Shown: positions 11,661 through 22,122 of the stretch, piece by piece
Layout of the letters: every line of letters begins with the position of its first letter
Position numbering within the stretch: position 1 is the stretch's first letter
NCBI RefSeq assembly: GCF_963678635.1
Contig: NC_087071.1
Location: forward strand, 2,160,537 to 2,224,536
DNA from: Symsagittifera roscoffensis
Lineage: Eukaryota; Xenacoelomorpha; Acoela; Convolutidae
Length of the DNA stretch: 64,000 nucleotides
Reading direction: 5' to 3'
The notes under the pieces: model-generated
The model's database searches: none
Told to the model about the DNA's origin: nothing
Seen by the model: the letters and a program-made list of their open reading frames with translations, nothing else
Position numbers and translations under genes: made by a program

Positions 11661-13999
11661 CATTTGGTTTTAAGATTGTATTCTATGATCTGGTTGTTCA
11701 AACCTTTATAGGAAATTTTGCTGTGTTTGTTGGGGTCATGATGAGTTTATGTAAGCTCAAAATTTTCTGCTTGAAAAGTATAATCTGGCGAATCTATGCC
11801 ATTCAAATGATTATTTCGATGTTTGACATTAATTTAATGTTAGTTTTGGTGAAATTTTTTATCATCTTCCGAATAACGTGGTTGATTTCTTTTGAAAAAA
11901 AAATTTTATTGGGATAAGGCTGATTTTGTTGAAAAAAAAACGGATAGTTCTCGGTGCGATCTGTCTGATATTTTTTTCTTATCAGTTAAATTTACACATT
12001 AAGGTTTTGAGCTTTTTTATTTGCTGAGTATAAATATGTTCTTGAGATTGAGATGCTTATAATACTTTTTGTATAGATGTCTTAGTTGTGATTTGCAAAA
12101 TTATTTCCATTCGTAGTTTTTGGTTAGTTAATTGGACGCTTTTTAGATATTGGTCAATATGTTTGGTGTTCCATTTGCAAGTAATTCGGAGCAGCTGTTG
12201 GTTTTACTGTTGATTGATGAGCTGTTTCTGGAAGCCGAGTAATATTTCTGTTGCGAAAAGTCTGAGCTAGCAAAACTATGTGCGCCGGACAAAACGCTTG
12301 CTAGGAATAAAGGGTCCTTTCTACTTTCTATCTTAGAAAGTAAATCTAAAATTAACTGAGAAATATTTTATTAGAAAAGAAGTTAGTATGAATCTACAGC
12401 AAGTTGCCTTTTGACTCAATATTTATTTTAAGGGTGAGATTGGAGATATTTTATAGAGAATGGTTGGGGTGGTTGAAGAGAGAGGTGTTGGTGTTAGAAG
12501 AGAAAATGTTGGGATATTAGAGAGGGAGCTGATGGTGATAGAAGACAAATTGTTGGGAATGCATTCCCGTAGTTTTGAGCTTCTATTTATACTCAGGTTG
12601 GAAATCGTACCACTTTTCGTATCAAATAAGAAGTTACTTCTTAACTTCGTATTCTCTATTCGTACATTCGTATTTTACGAGAAGAGTGTTTCGTATGCTC
12701 GTATTTTACGAGAGGAATCGTTATTATTCGCATTGAACGAGAATAGTCGTTTCAATTCTCAATGCTTAAAACGTTATAGGAAATATTCCAATAGCATTTC
12801 CCTTCCTTTTGCAAGGGAATAAAAACATATTTATTTTGTGGTGGCGGCGGCGTCACACTTTGCGAGCTCAAAAAAATAATTCATGTTTCTGTTTCTATTT
12901 GAAATCAGAATATATTCGTCCTCCTATTTGGAGAGGAAAAAAACTAAAACCATCATTTTTTACTTTCACTTGAATAGTAGGGTAATTGTTGATCGATCAA
13001 AGCTTTTTCTTTCAATCTCATGAAGTTTCTTCAATAATTTGTTGGTAAGGATAGGTAGCAGATGGTTTTGAACATCTGATACTTTGAGTCAGGCCTGAAT
13101 GAATAAAAATACATCAGTTATATTTATAAATCAAAATAGAGTTTAGACTACCAAGAGATTTAACTATAAAAAAAATAAAACAAAATTATTTGTATCTCAA
13201 AATTTGAAGGTTATTTTAATTCCTTGAACATTCTTTTCTCGAAGTTTCCTTTTCTTCTTGAAGTATATGAAGTCTCGAAGTATGTGAAGTGAGTGTCCAT
13301 ATGCGTAAAAAGGGGAGGACTGGTTCATACAAACTGGTGTATTTTTGTTTTTTGTTTTTTATAAAAATCGAACTGTTGGAAAAGGCAAAATTAGTAGCTA
13401 TACTACATAGCTAAGTAAAATGAAAGGAAAAATTTTTAAATGAAAGGATAAATTCCTATAATTTTCCTTCCAACCGGGCTACAAGTTGGTGATTTTTCGT
13501 TTTCAAATTGTGGATTTGCTTTTTCAGCTCCCGGATTTGATGCGTTTCATGTATATGACTGCGCTGAATTTGCTCAGTGTAGTCATCTAACTGGGGGGTT
13601 TGTAATTTTGCTGTCAGATATTTTGCTGGGAAATAGATTTTTTTGATATTAAAGAAGGGAATTAGTTATGGAGTGCATTTCTTTTATGGGGTGATAGGCT
13701 TCTAATTTAAAACGGTTGATTAATGGTTTCAAAGCATAATTGAGATCCATATCGAAGCCGGGATTACTGTTAGAATTAATGTATCGTTCCCTTTCTAACT
13801 GAATTTGTAACTTAGTATTTAATTCAGTGGGGTGTAGGGGCTATCGCCTAATGGTCATTGGATATTGAGAAGTTGATACCGGCGTTTTTGCCGTTAGTAT
13901 CTTATATGGTCTTACAATCTGGGTTCGCTTTTTAATTCTGGAATTTGAGGAAACCAGGGGTATTTTGAAATCAGGGGGTGGCTTTGATGCTGTAGTTGT
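11647..13999. repeat. Tandem duplication, copy 1 (2,353 bp)
   Basis: Bases 11,647-13,999 are repeated directly at 14,000-16,352 with a constant offset of 2,353. I noticed about three single-base differences (for example GGCGAATC/GGTGAATC and TATTCGTCC/TATTCATCC). The unit starts in element A's gag remnant, crosses A's flank and the whole 3' LTR of element B, and ends inside B's last ORF. The first copy therefore carries a truncated end of that ORF. Confidence 0.95.
12263..12912 (-). repeat. Element B 3' LTR, duplicate copy
   Basis: A 650-bp LTR reading minus-strand TA(TG)TTCTGATTTC...TTGCTAGCTCA. It matches the LTR at 30,204-30,870 with many substitutions and small indels, roughly a tenth of positions by eye over the variable part. 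It is part of the 2,353-bp duplication, so the same non-element flank (GCGAAAAGTC) precedes both left-side LTRs. A TATA box (TATAAATAG at 12,591-12,583) and an AATAAA signal (12,372-12,367) lie on the minus strand. The 120-codon plus-strand ORF inside it is not considered a gene. Confidence 0.9.
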
Positions 14000-14615
14000 A
14001 TTGAACGAGTTTTCATTTGGTTTTAAGATTGTATTCTATGATCTGGTTGTTCAAACCTTTATAGGAAATTTTGCTGTGTTTGTTGGGGTCATGATGAGTT
14101 TATGTAAGCTCAAAATTTTCTGCTTGAAAAGTATAATCTGGTGAATCTATGCCATTCAAATGATTATTTCGATGTTTGACATTAATTTAATGTTAGTTTT
14201 GGTGAAATTTTTTATCATCTTCCGAATAACGTGGTTGATTTCTTTTGAAAAAAAAATTTTATTGGGATAAGGCTGATTTTGTTGAAAAAAAAACGGATAG
14301 TTCTCGGTGCGATCTGTCTGATATTTTTTTCTTATCAGTTAAATTTACACATTAAGGTTTTGAGCTTTTTTATTTGCTGAGTATAAATATGTTCTTGAGA
14401 TTGAGATGCTTATAATACTTTTTGTATAGATGTCTTAGTTGTGATTTGCAAAATTATTTCCATTCGTAGTTTTTGGTTAGTTAATTGGACGCTTTTTAGA
14501 TATTGGTCAATATGTTTGGTGTTCCATTTGCAAGTAATTCGGAGCAGCTGTTGGTTTTACTGTTGATTGATGAGCTGTTTCTGGAAGCCGAGTAATATTT
14601 CTGTTGCGAAAAGTC

Positions 14616-15265
14616 TGAGCTAGCAAAACTATGTGCGCCGGACAAAACGCTTGCTAGGAATAAAGGGTCCTTTCTACTTTCTATCTTAGAAAGTAAATCT
14701 AAAACTAACTGAGAAATATTTTATTAGAAAAGAAGTTAGTATGAATCTACAGCAAGTTGCCTTTTGACTCAATATTTATTTTAAGGGTGAGATTGGAGAT
14801 ATTTTATAGAGAATGGTTGGGGTGGTTGAAGAGAGAGGTGTTGGTGTTAGAAGAGAAAATGTTGGGATATTAGAGAGGGAGCTGATGGTGATAGAAGACA
14901 AATTGTTGGGAATGCATTCCCGTAGTTTTGAGCTTCTATTTATACTCAGGTTGGAAATCGTACCACTTTTCGTATCAAATAAGAAGTTACTTCTTAACTT
15001 CGTATTCTCTATTCGTACATTCGTATTTTACGAGAAGAGTGTTTCGTATGCTCGTATTTTACGAGAGGAATCGTTATTATTCGCATTGAACGAGAATAGT
15101 CGTTTCAATTCTCAATGCTTAAAACGTTATAGGAAATATTCCAATAGCATTTCCCTTCCTTTTGCAAGGGAATAAAAACATATTTATTTTGTGGTGGCGG
15201 CGGCGTCACACTTTGCGAGCTCAAAAAAATAATTCATGTTTCTGTTTCTATTTGAAATCAGAATA
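14616..15265 (-). repeat. Element B 3' LTR, copy attached to the element
   Basis: Same sequence as 12,263-12,912 with one or two base changes. The internal boundary is at 15,265, followed in plus-strand terms by TATTCGTCCTCC-type pyrimidines that read as a short purine tract (AGGAGGA) on the element strand, a possible polypurine primer. The minus-strand TATA box is at 14,944-14,936. The first dinucleotide in element sense is TA instead of TG, probably a point mutation. Confidence 0.9.
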
Positions 15266-15799
15266 TATTCATCCTCCTATTTGGAGAGGAAAAAAACTAA
15301 AACCATCATTTTTTACTTTCACTTGAATAGTAGGGTAATTGTTGATCGATCAAAGCTTTTTCTTTCAATCTCATGAAGTTTCTTCAATAATTTGTTGGTA
15401 AGGATAGGTAGCAGATGGTTTTGAACATCTGATACTTTGAGTCAGGCCTGAATGAATAAAAATACATCAGTTATATTTATAAATCAAAATAGAGTTTAGA
15501 CTACCAAGAGATTTAACTATAAAAAAAATAAAACAAAATTATTTGTATCTCAAAATTTGAAGGTTATTTTAATTCCTTGAACATTCTTTTCTCGAAGTTT
15601 CCTTTTCTTCTTGAAGTATATGAAGTCTCGAAGTATGTGAAGTGAGTGTCCATATGCGTAAAAAGGGGAGGACTGGTTCATACAAACTGGTGTATTTTTG
15701 TTTTTTGTTTTTTATAAAAATCGAACTGTTGGAAAAGGCAAAATTAGTAGCTATACTACATAGCTAAGTAAAATGAAAGGAAAAATTTTTAAATGAAAG

Positions 15800-16190
15800 G
15801 ATAAATTCCTATAATTTTCCTTCCAACCGGGCTACAAGTTGGTGATTTTTCGTTTTCAAATTGTGGATTTGCTTTTTCAGCTCCCGGATTTGATGCGTTT
15901 CATGTATATGACTGCGCTGAATTTGCTCAGTGTAGTCATCTAACTGGGGGGTTTGTAATTTTGCTGTCAGATATTTTGCTGGGAAATAGATTTTTTTGAT
16001 ATTAAAGAAGGGAATTAGTTATGGAGTGCATTTCTTTTATGGGGTGATAGGCTTCTAATTTAAAACGGTTGATTAATGGTTTCAAAGCATAATTGAGATC
16101 CATATCGAAGCCGGGATTACTGTTAGAATTAATGTATCGTTCCCTTTCTAACTGAATTTGTAACTTAGTATTTAATTCAGTGGGGTGTAG
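15800..16190 (-). pseudogene. Element B: coiled-coil coding remnant after the env tail ORF
   Basis: Immediately after the TAG that ends the 118-codon ORF above it, the same minus-strand frame stays open for about 55 more codons to about 16,010. A frame shifted by one then stays open to about 15,808. The latter reads Gln/Lys/Leu heptad-like sequence (IRELKKQIHNLKTKNHQL) ending in ARLEGKL before a TAG. I read this as the continuation of the upstream ORF, split by one stop and one frameshift. The same features occur in the duplicate copy at 13,455-13,837. No function is known. Confidence 0.4.
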
Positions 16191-16193
16191 GGG

Positions 16194-16550
16194 CTATCGC
16201 CTAATGGTCATTGGATATTGAGAAGTTGATACCGGCGTTTTTGCCGTTAGTATCTTATATGGTCTTACAATCTGGGTTCGCTTTTTAATTCTGGAATTTG
16301 AGGAAACCAGGGGTATTTTGAAATCAGGGGGTGGCTTTGATGCTGTAGTTATTGGGACAGCTGAATTGGTTTGAAGTAGTGGCTCAACGAAGGATCGTGT
16401 TGAGGTCGGCTTTGCAGTGGGGGTTGTAGTAGTAGAAACAGTTGGTTGTTGAGTGAGTGCTGAAATCTGGGAGTCCAGTGGATCGGTTGGTGGCAGGAGT
16501 GAGAGAAGATCCTCAAATCCTCTCAAGTCGTCGTCAAGTGTTGCGTCCAT
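16194..16550 (-). CDS. Element B: Thr/Pro-rich ORF downstream of env
   Basis: This 118-codon minus-strand ORF begins 54 bp after the env membrane-tail ORF stops. The N-terminus is acidic and hydrophobic (residues 1-25, containing DDDLRGFEDLLSLLPP), which resembles a transactivation-like acidic patch. A Thr/Ser/Pro-rich linker follows, then a basic C-terminus with KKRTQIVRPYK near residue 90. The frame continues after its TAG into a coiled-coil-coding stretch. It could be an accessory regulator or part of a longer structural protein. I do not recognise a family. The duplication at 14,000-16,352 cuts it. Confidence 0.4.
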   Translation of the reverse strand: MDATLDDDLRGFEDLLSLLPPTDPLDSQISALTQQPTVSTTTTPTAKPTSTRSFVEPLLQTNSAVPITTASKPPPDFKIPLVSSNSRIKKRTQIVRPYKILTAKTPVSTSQYPMTIRR

Positions 16551-16603
16551 AGTTGAATCAGTTGGTATATCCTAGAACACAAGAAAAAAAAATTTCTTTT
16601 TTA

Positions 16604-17002
16604 TTAGACTGGGTTTGTTGGGTGATCCAAGTTTTGAGTTCTTCTCTCAAAACTTGTTAATTGGATGTGAGGATACATGCGATCCTGGTTTATTTTATCA
16701 ATTTCTTCTAAGAGAGGGGCTTGTATTTTCTGATCACATTCTTGTTCTATTTTTTCAGTTTGCTCATCTTGAGTGAAAATTGAGGTCACTATGGAAGTGA
16801 AAAGTATATTGTATGAGGCGGCAAGCAATACTTTGCCAAAGTGTAGTGAGCGGCCGGTGATTTTGTGAATATGCATGGCCTTTATTATAAATACTAGGCA
16901 ATCTAGTATGAATTTCACAAATAGAAAAGAGGCGAAGACTAATCGCATTTTTCTAAATAGTATTGTACTTTCCCGAATATACGGGTGTATTCGTTTTTCC
17001 AA
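16604..17002 (-). pseudogene. Element B: env-like membrane anchor and cytoplasmic tail
   Basis: This 132-codon frame overlaps the 3' end of the 320-codon env frame by 64 bp. It contains two strongly hydrophobic segments: FASFLFVKFILDCLVFII near residues 24-41 and LLAASYNILFTSIVTSIF near residues 59-76. A charged tail rich in Glu, Gln and Lys follows. Its natural reading is the membrane-spanning end of the glycoprotein encoded just upstream, now out of frame by an indel near 16,950-17,000. The ATG used by the open frame is probably not a real start. Confidence 0.5.
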
Positions 17003-18813
17003 AAGTTTGGAGAGATGAGATAGTCCAAATATATTGTTTGGGAAGAGCCTAGTGGGCTATATGAGTCCGTGAAAAGAAATTTTTTAGCATTTAGAAAGGA
17101 CCTGGATACTTTTTGCAGTATTCCATTCATCTCTGAATTATCGGAAAACATATTCCAGATTTTTTGCATTTGAGCATAAGTGTAGATTGAAGCGCCTTGG
17201 CTAGAGGCTAAAGAATACTTAATCTGTTGAACTATCTCTTTTGGTTTAAAGAGATATGGTCCTGTAACCATTGTTATTTGAGGGGTTAATTCAATCCAGG
17301 ACTTATCATCATCAACATCTAGTTGAAAGCGATTTGAATGTTTGTCGGAGCAGTCTTGTACATTTTCCTTGTACATAATGGGAATGCGATTATGGCATTC
17401 ATCGATTAATTGCAAAGGTGAATAAAAATTCGGACAATGGTAGAGCCAGGCGACATTGCCATTGGTCTCTAAGAACATTGAGCGGTTCTGAGTTAAAATA
17501 TAGCCAACCAAACGTGGGCTTTCAAGCGAAAGCATTAGAGTATTTAATATTGAGGAGCGCTCTAGCTCACATTGATTTTGCAGAAGGGCTAACTCGGCCG
17601 TTCTGAGCATGTAGAAGCTTTTGAAAAGGATATAGTCCAATTTGGTTCCAATATGTGCTTCGTAGTCAATTTGACTAGTTGAGAATTTGAGTGGCGGCAA
17701 ATCATCACTTGTTGTGAGAAAAGTAGAATATGGTTGGCCGGCATTATGATTAGTTCCCGTTTCTGGTGTTAGTTTAACTTGGATTCCAGGATCCATATTG
17801 AAACCGTCAGTGTATGCAATAAAAAGTGAATCATATGAAGTTGGATACACTATTCTGGGATGACCACAAAAAAATTGCGGTTTATTCATCACCCGTGGCA
17901 TGAATTTTTGAGAATCCCTTGTTTGGGTAGAATGAATAGACGGGCTAGAATTGCCTTTAATTATATAGTATGATTATTTGTTTTGAATCATTTTAGCTGG
18001 AAATCTGTTTAAAACAGTGAAAATGCTATTTTTGGGTTCTTCCCAAGTATAAGCAAAAGCGTCTAAGGATGTTGTTTCACATCCATTTGTAGACACTGGA
18101 CAGGGCAAAGGAATGTTTTGCCAATTATTGACTGTTCCACCTCAAAGATGGTTAACAGTCAGAGTTATATTTTGCATGTAAGTTTCAAAAGTGTCCAATT
18201 TAATCCAAGAACGGCCATCACAGTCATTATGATGTCTGCCGTCAACTTTCTCAGCATGGGCATTAGTTACTGTTTAAACATTAAATTTGAAAGGAATATT
18301 TCCAATACTAGCATATAAATGGAGATCAGTAGTGATCATATTTTGTCGAGCGTCGATACCACTTGAATCAAAAGAATTGCAGAACCAACGCATTTATTGG
18401 TGTTTGATTCGACACATTGTCGCATTTACTTTTCTGCGATAATTTCTCTGATAAAGAGTAACATAAGCATGGGTTACTTTAATATTTTCTGGTTGGACTT
18501 TGCAAGTTGCTACTTTATTTAGAGAGAACATTTTGCTAGAAGTCATTAGTTGACAATCATAATGAGCAACCCGAAAACTATTAGCAGTGTTTGCATACAA
18601 TTGTTCTTTCGGATCAAATGCTTGGTTTGGTTCGAAAGTATTATTAGAGTTAAAAGACCAACCAAATAAATTGTTTGCAAATTTATTTTTTGGTGGTGAA
18701 TGATAGCAAAAGAATTTTTAAAAGTACTTTTTAAGCATTTCCTCGACAGTGGTTAGAACAGGATCTTGGTCCATTAGTTCACCTTCCTCTAGTTCACTAT
18801 TTGGATTTGTCAT
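16939..18813 (-). pseudogene. Element B: env-like glycoprotein, interrupted
   Basis: From an ATG at 18,813 a single minus-strand frame can be followed to 16,939 without a frameshift. In-frame stops lie at 18,718, 18,394, about 18,253, about 18,142 and about 17,973. The longest clean part is 320 codons (17,901-16,939). The ectodomain contains a YDC motif near 18,545, many spaced cysteines (for example PCPVSTNGC near 18,085), N-glycosylation sites and a LDAFAYTWEE stretch near 18,040. These remind me of the gB-like class III glycoproteins found in some nematode and arthropod env-bearing retroelements and in jingchuviruses; this is pattern memory only. The hydrophobic anchor lies in the overlapping frame at 16,604-17,002. 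Not translatable as it stands. Confidence 0.55.
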
Positions 18814-18840
18814 CTTGTGGATTTTTGTGACGGGAAATCT

Positions 18841-19331
18841 GAGTTAGATTTTATATTTTTGTTGAGGAATTCAGCAGATTTATTTTTTGGAGAGAGAGTA
18901 GGTTTAGGATGCAAGATGTGGAATTGAGCAAGAATGAAAATAACTGTATATCAGTTAGTTTTTAAAGGCTGTTTTTGCTTTTTTGCAAATCTAAGCTCTG
19001 ATTGGCCGTTGTTACTCGGCGTCTCTCGTATTAATTCGTATTTCCTTCGGCAATCGTTTTGTAATATTGTATTTTTTTCCACTTGTGTTTAATGTCGTGG
19101 TTTTCCACTTAGTTTTGATTTGTTGAGATCTAGCAGTAAAGGGATTTTTATTCGTTTATGCTGATGTTAATTTTTAACAACTGCATTCTCCTTCCCTATT
19201 GGAGCAGGAAAAAAAGTATTGAAAAATCATCTCTTCATAAAAGAGGTTTAAAAGCAATATCATTTATTTGCTTTCTGTTTAAACTTCATCTGTCATTACC
19301 TTACTTTGAAAAATTTTTGTTTCCGTAAAAA
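18841..19331 (+). other. Intergenic stretch between env and the antisense ORF
   Basis: Nearly 500 bp with no long frame on either strand. It contains GATTGGCC near 19,009 (an inverted CCAAT-like box) upstream of the plus-strand ORF at 19,332. If that ORF is expressed, its promoter should be here. This is positional inference only. Confidence 0.25.
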
Positions 19332-19694
19332 ATGGATTATATTGAGCCTGAAGACAATCTGGTGGACTTCCCGGAGAAATTTTTGAATTTACGGGATGAG
19401 TTAAACTTTGAACATGAAGCCTTGCTGGAGGACAAGGAAGTCGAGAAAAGGGTGGCAATTTACGATGGGCTAGTTGAGAAAGGGGTAAACTTAACGCCGA
19501 TGGAATTTATGATTTTTATGGACCGGAGTTATATCTTTAAGTATCCAGTACTGAATGTCGGTGATTTATTCGAGCTGGGCTCAATTCAGAGTAAGTTCCT
19601 TGCCAAGAAACTGTTGAGTCTATGGATGGGAGACGATGTGGTCTCAAAAAAAAAACAATGGACTTTTTGTCCTTATACTTTGGAGAGGATATAA
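19332..19694 (+). CDS. Element B: antisense accessory ORF, 120 codons
   Basis: A clean 120-codon ORF lies on the plus strand between the pol tail and env, opposite to every other gene of element B. The start context is AAAAAATGG. The protein is acidic in its first half (IEPEDNLVDFPEKF at residues 4-17, EALLEDKEVEKR at 29-40) and ends with a Lys-rich, Trp-containing part. Codon use is mixed and GC-richer than the flanks, unlike a chance ORF in AT-rich DNA. AATAAA motifs lie just downstream (near 19,725). A strong donor-like GTAAGT lies within it at 19,591, with an acceptor-like TTTTAG near 19,786. I do not recognise a family. A captured accessory gene or an unrelated inserted gene are both possible. 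Confidence 0.5.
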   Translation: MDYIEPEDNLVDFPEKFLNLRDELNFEHEALLEDKEVEKRVAIYDGLVEKGVNLTPMEFMIFMDRSYIFKYPVLNVGDLFELGSIQSKFLAKKLLSLWMGDDVVSKKKQWTFCPYTLERI

Positions 19695-19786
19695 GTTTGT
19701 TTTACAATACACCCAATTTTAAAAATAAAAAAATAAAAAAAATTATTTAAGTGGCATGGCATAGAAATAGTATATAAATTTGTTTT

Positions 19787-19930
19787 AGTTTCAAGAAGAA
19801 TTCTTCAGAAGACCAGCAACAGAAGAAGATTTTTGGAAAAAGATAGAGCTGGACATCATATTAGAAGAAATTTATCAAGCTTGGTGGCGGCCTTAATCAG
19901 CGCTGCAGTTTGCAGTGAGGAGCCTGAGTA
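19787..19930 (+). CDS. Possible second exon of the antisense ORF (Arg-rich)
   Basis: After the acceptor-like TTTGTTTTAG a plus-strand frame is open to a TAG near 19,930. It reads a basic patch (SRRILQKTSNRRRFLEKDR) followed by a hydrophobic/alanine-rich end. Joining from the donor at 19,591 would keep the frame. A different open frame over the same bases ends at a TAA near 19,894. This is a splicing guess without transcript evidence. Confidence 0.2.
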
Positions 19931-20169
19931 GGGCCGCTGAAAATTCTCTGGAAAAGATGGCGGCTGTTAAACTGATCAAATCCTACGCGGATATAAAGTC
20001 TAACCTTCATAAAAGTTATATTTAAATCTATTTGTAAATATGTTTATTTTTGGTGTTTTTATGGTTTTATTACAAACAAAATATTTATAAAAGTGAAAAG
20101 AAAAAAAGACCAATATAAAAAGAATTTAGAAAAACTATTGAGTTTGGCCGAATAAATACTTAGTGTTTA

Positions 20170-20835
20170 TTATTTCTTTTCAAATTTGCCAATTAAACTA
20201 GATGGAATTGTAGTTCCATAAAAGTTTGTAGGACCATTTGTCCGTTTAAGTCTTTTAGATTCGGAAATTTTAGGTGCGGATCGAGTGTTCTCATAGAAGC
20301 TTTCCTGAGAGCTATGAGGATTATTTTTTCCATCAGTAAAGCTTTCTGATGATTCAGATAAACGAGGGAAATCAGGAGGACGGGGAGTATTATATTGTGT
20401 TATTATATTAGGGTGGTGGCGGCCAAAGTCATTTGAGAGACTAGTGTTAGGACTTATACTGCGGATAGGTAGGCGGCGGTGGCCGTAACTACTAGATTGA
20501 CTAGTTGAAGGATTAGGGGTGTTATCAACAGGATAGGGAGTTGAACTTCGAATAGGTCTAAGATTCTGGTGAATCGCAGTCGCATCGAACAAAGTTCTTA
20601 GATGCATAGTTTCTCTACCTGAATCTGATGATTGTTCTTGGACAATGGTTTTGTTTTGATTCTCGTTTGTAGGATTATTATCAGACATTTGCTGATAACC
20701 ATTGTTGACTACTGGCCAAAACTGGTATTGTAGATTTTCAACCTGTTTCTGTTTATTGAAAGAGTTGACTTGTTGATTTGTTATATGATCATAAAAATCA
20801 CTTGAAAATAAATCACTAGAGTACTCTTGTAGTAG
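20170..20835 (-). pseudogene. Element B: pol C-terminal tail
   Basis: The 172-codon ORF (20,688-20,170) is in the same frame as the integrase C-terminal ORF above it and is separated from it only by a TAA at 20,836-20,838 and about 50 open codons. Composition is Ser/Pro/Asn/Thr-rich with several RS-type pairs and no hydrophobic segment, so it is probably disordered. I read it as the extended tail of Pol after the GPY module and not as a separate gene, although the internal ATG at 20,688 could serve as a start. Confidence 0.5.
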
Positions 20836-22004
20836 TTAGGGCATTTGTTGTTCTTTAAGAAAGTATTCAACAATATGATTGCGGTGGACAATCTTTTTTT
20901 CGTTTGTAAAATCATTTTGAATTCCGTATGTTACTTCCGTGATTTTTTCAATTACGGTGTAAGGTCCAGATCTCAAATTCAAAAGCTTTTGAGATTTCAA
21001 TAGTGGTTTGGATCTATTTTCTAGTAACACCCTGGTGCCTTCTTTTATAGGCCGTCCTAATTTAAATTGATTTCGGAACATGTGGGCCTTATTAATGATG
21101 CGGCGGCAATGGGTATAGGTGTTACTATAAATCAACTTAAAACCATTTTCCCTTTGCAGTATTTAGGCGGAAATTTGATTTTTTAGAAATCTATCTATGG
21201 TCTCATTGCTTGACTTATGCTCGGTATGAGCATGATTTTCGAGACCAGCGCAAAATTCAGAGGTACATCTTTTGTTTTGGTCGCGTTAGAGGCCTAATTT
21301 AAGGCTATGGGGAACCTGAGGTTTTATGCCAAAGACAATCTCATATGGAGTGTAACCTGTACTTGAATTAATGGTGGTGTTATGTGCAAAAGCAAACTTA
21401 TTTGTTAATTCAGACCAGTTTGAGCCTGAGGTATTCAAGAAATGTCGAAAGTACTGGGTTAAATGTTTATTCTGGACTTCGACTTTTCCGTTAGTCCATG
21501 GCGAGTATGTAGTTTTTGGTCTCAGTGTTATTCCCAATTCAGAGGACCAATGAGCAAAGTCATTACTCATGAATGCACTTCCATTATCATGAATAATTTA
21601 ATGTGGAATATAAATGTTGTGATTTATTTCTCTAAGAGCTTAATGATTTCCTTAGAGTCTGTATGAGTGCATGAATAGACTTGAAGATATCTAGAGAAGG
21701 CATCTATCACAACTAAGCAAAAGTTTTTGCCGTGACTTGATGGTCTGAGTAGACCTTTATGATCAATGCGGATCGTTTTCATTGGGATTGTTTCTAATTG
21801 TCCCCATTGTTGTAAGGGAGCTTCATTCAGGTCTTTTCGTTTAGGTTTATTTTTCTGACATTCTAGGCAATCATGAAGAAGCATGTTGACCCATTTATAG
21901 AGTCCGGGCCAATAGAAATATCTTTTTATTATTTCCAAAGTTTTTGTTTCGCCGTGATGACCGCTAAGAGGATGCTTATGAGCTAACTCAAAGCAGTTTA
22001 GCAT
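20836..22004 (-). pseudogene. Element B: integrase (zinc module, catalytic core, GPY module)
   Basis: Reading minus strand, 22,004-21,624 gives an H2C2 zinc module (HKHPLSGHHG... with the C-x2-C pair in HDCLECQKNK). The core follows with the first catalytic Asp in RIDHKG and the second in VVIDAFSRY. At 21,570-21,286 comes the catalytic Glu in PWTNGKVEVQNKH. At 21,135-20,836 comes a GPY/F module (LRSGPYTVIEKITEV). All three catalytic residues are present. The reading frame breaks between the second Asp and the Glu (near 21,600) and by a stop at 21,286, so a single protein cannot be made. Order and spacing are typical of Ty3/gypsy integrases. Confidence 0.85.
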
Positions 22005-22122
22005 TAGGGAGATGGGTAAGCAAATTTTTGGATTTTAGTATAGTCATCATTATATTCATTAATACATAGAAGATCATGTTGGTCTTCAATGAATAATAAT
22101 TAAAACTGCCTGATATAAGCTT

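Larger units (their letters stand above)
14000..16352. repeat. Tandem duplication, copy 2 (2,353 bp)
   Basis: This is the second, essentially identical copy of 11,647-13,999. The junction near 14,000 joins the middle of B's last ORF (GATGCTGTAGTT) to element A gag sequence (GTATTGAACGAG) with at most a base or two of shared sequence. The copy attached to the intact ORF is this one, so the original LTR-internal boundary of B is at 15,265 and the left copy is the duplicate in element terms. Confidence 0.95.

Noticed and set aside
12460-12822. 120-codon plus-strand ORF, also present at 14,813-15,175 and as a 117-codon version at 30,410-30,763
   Set aside because: It lies inside the LTRs and is repeated only because the LTR is. 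It covers the LTR promoter and polyadenylation signals on the other strand, and the 5' LTR copy has diverged by indels.
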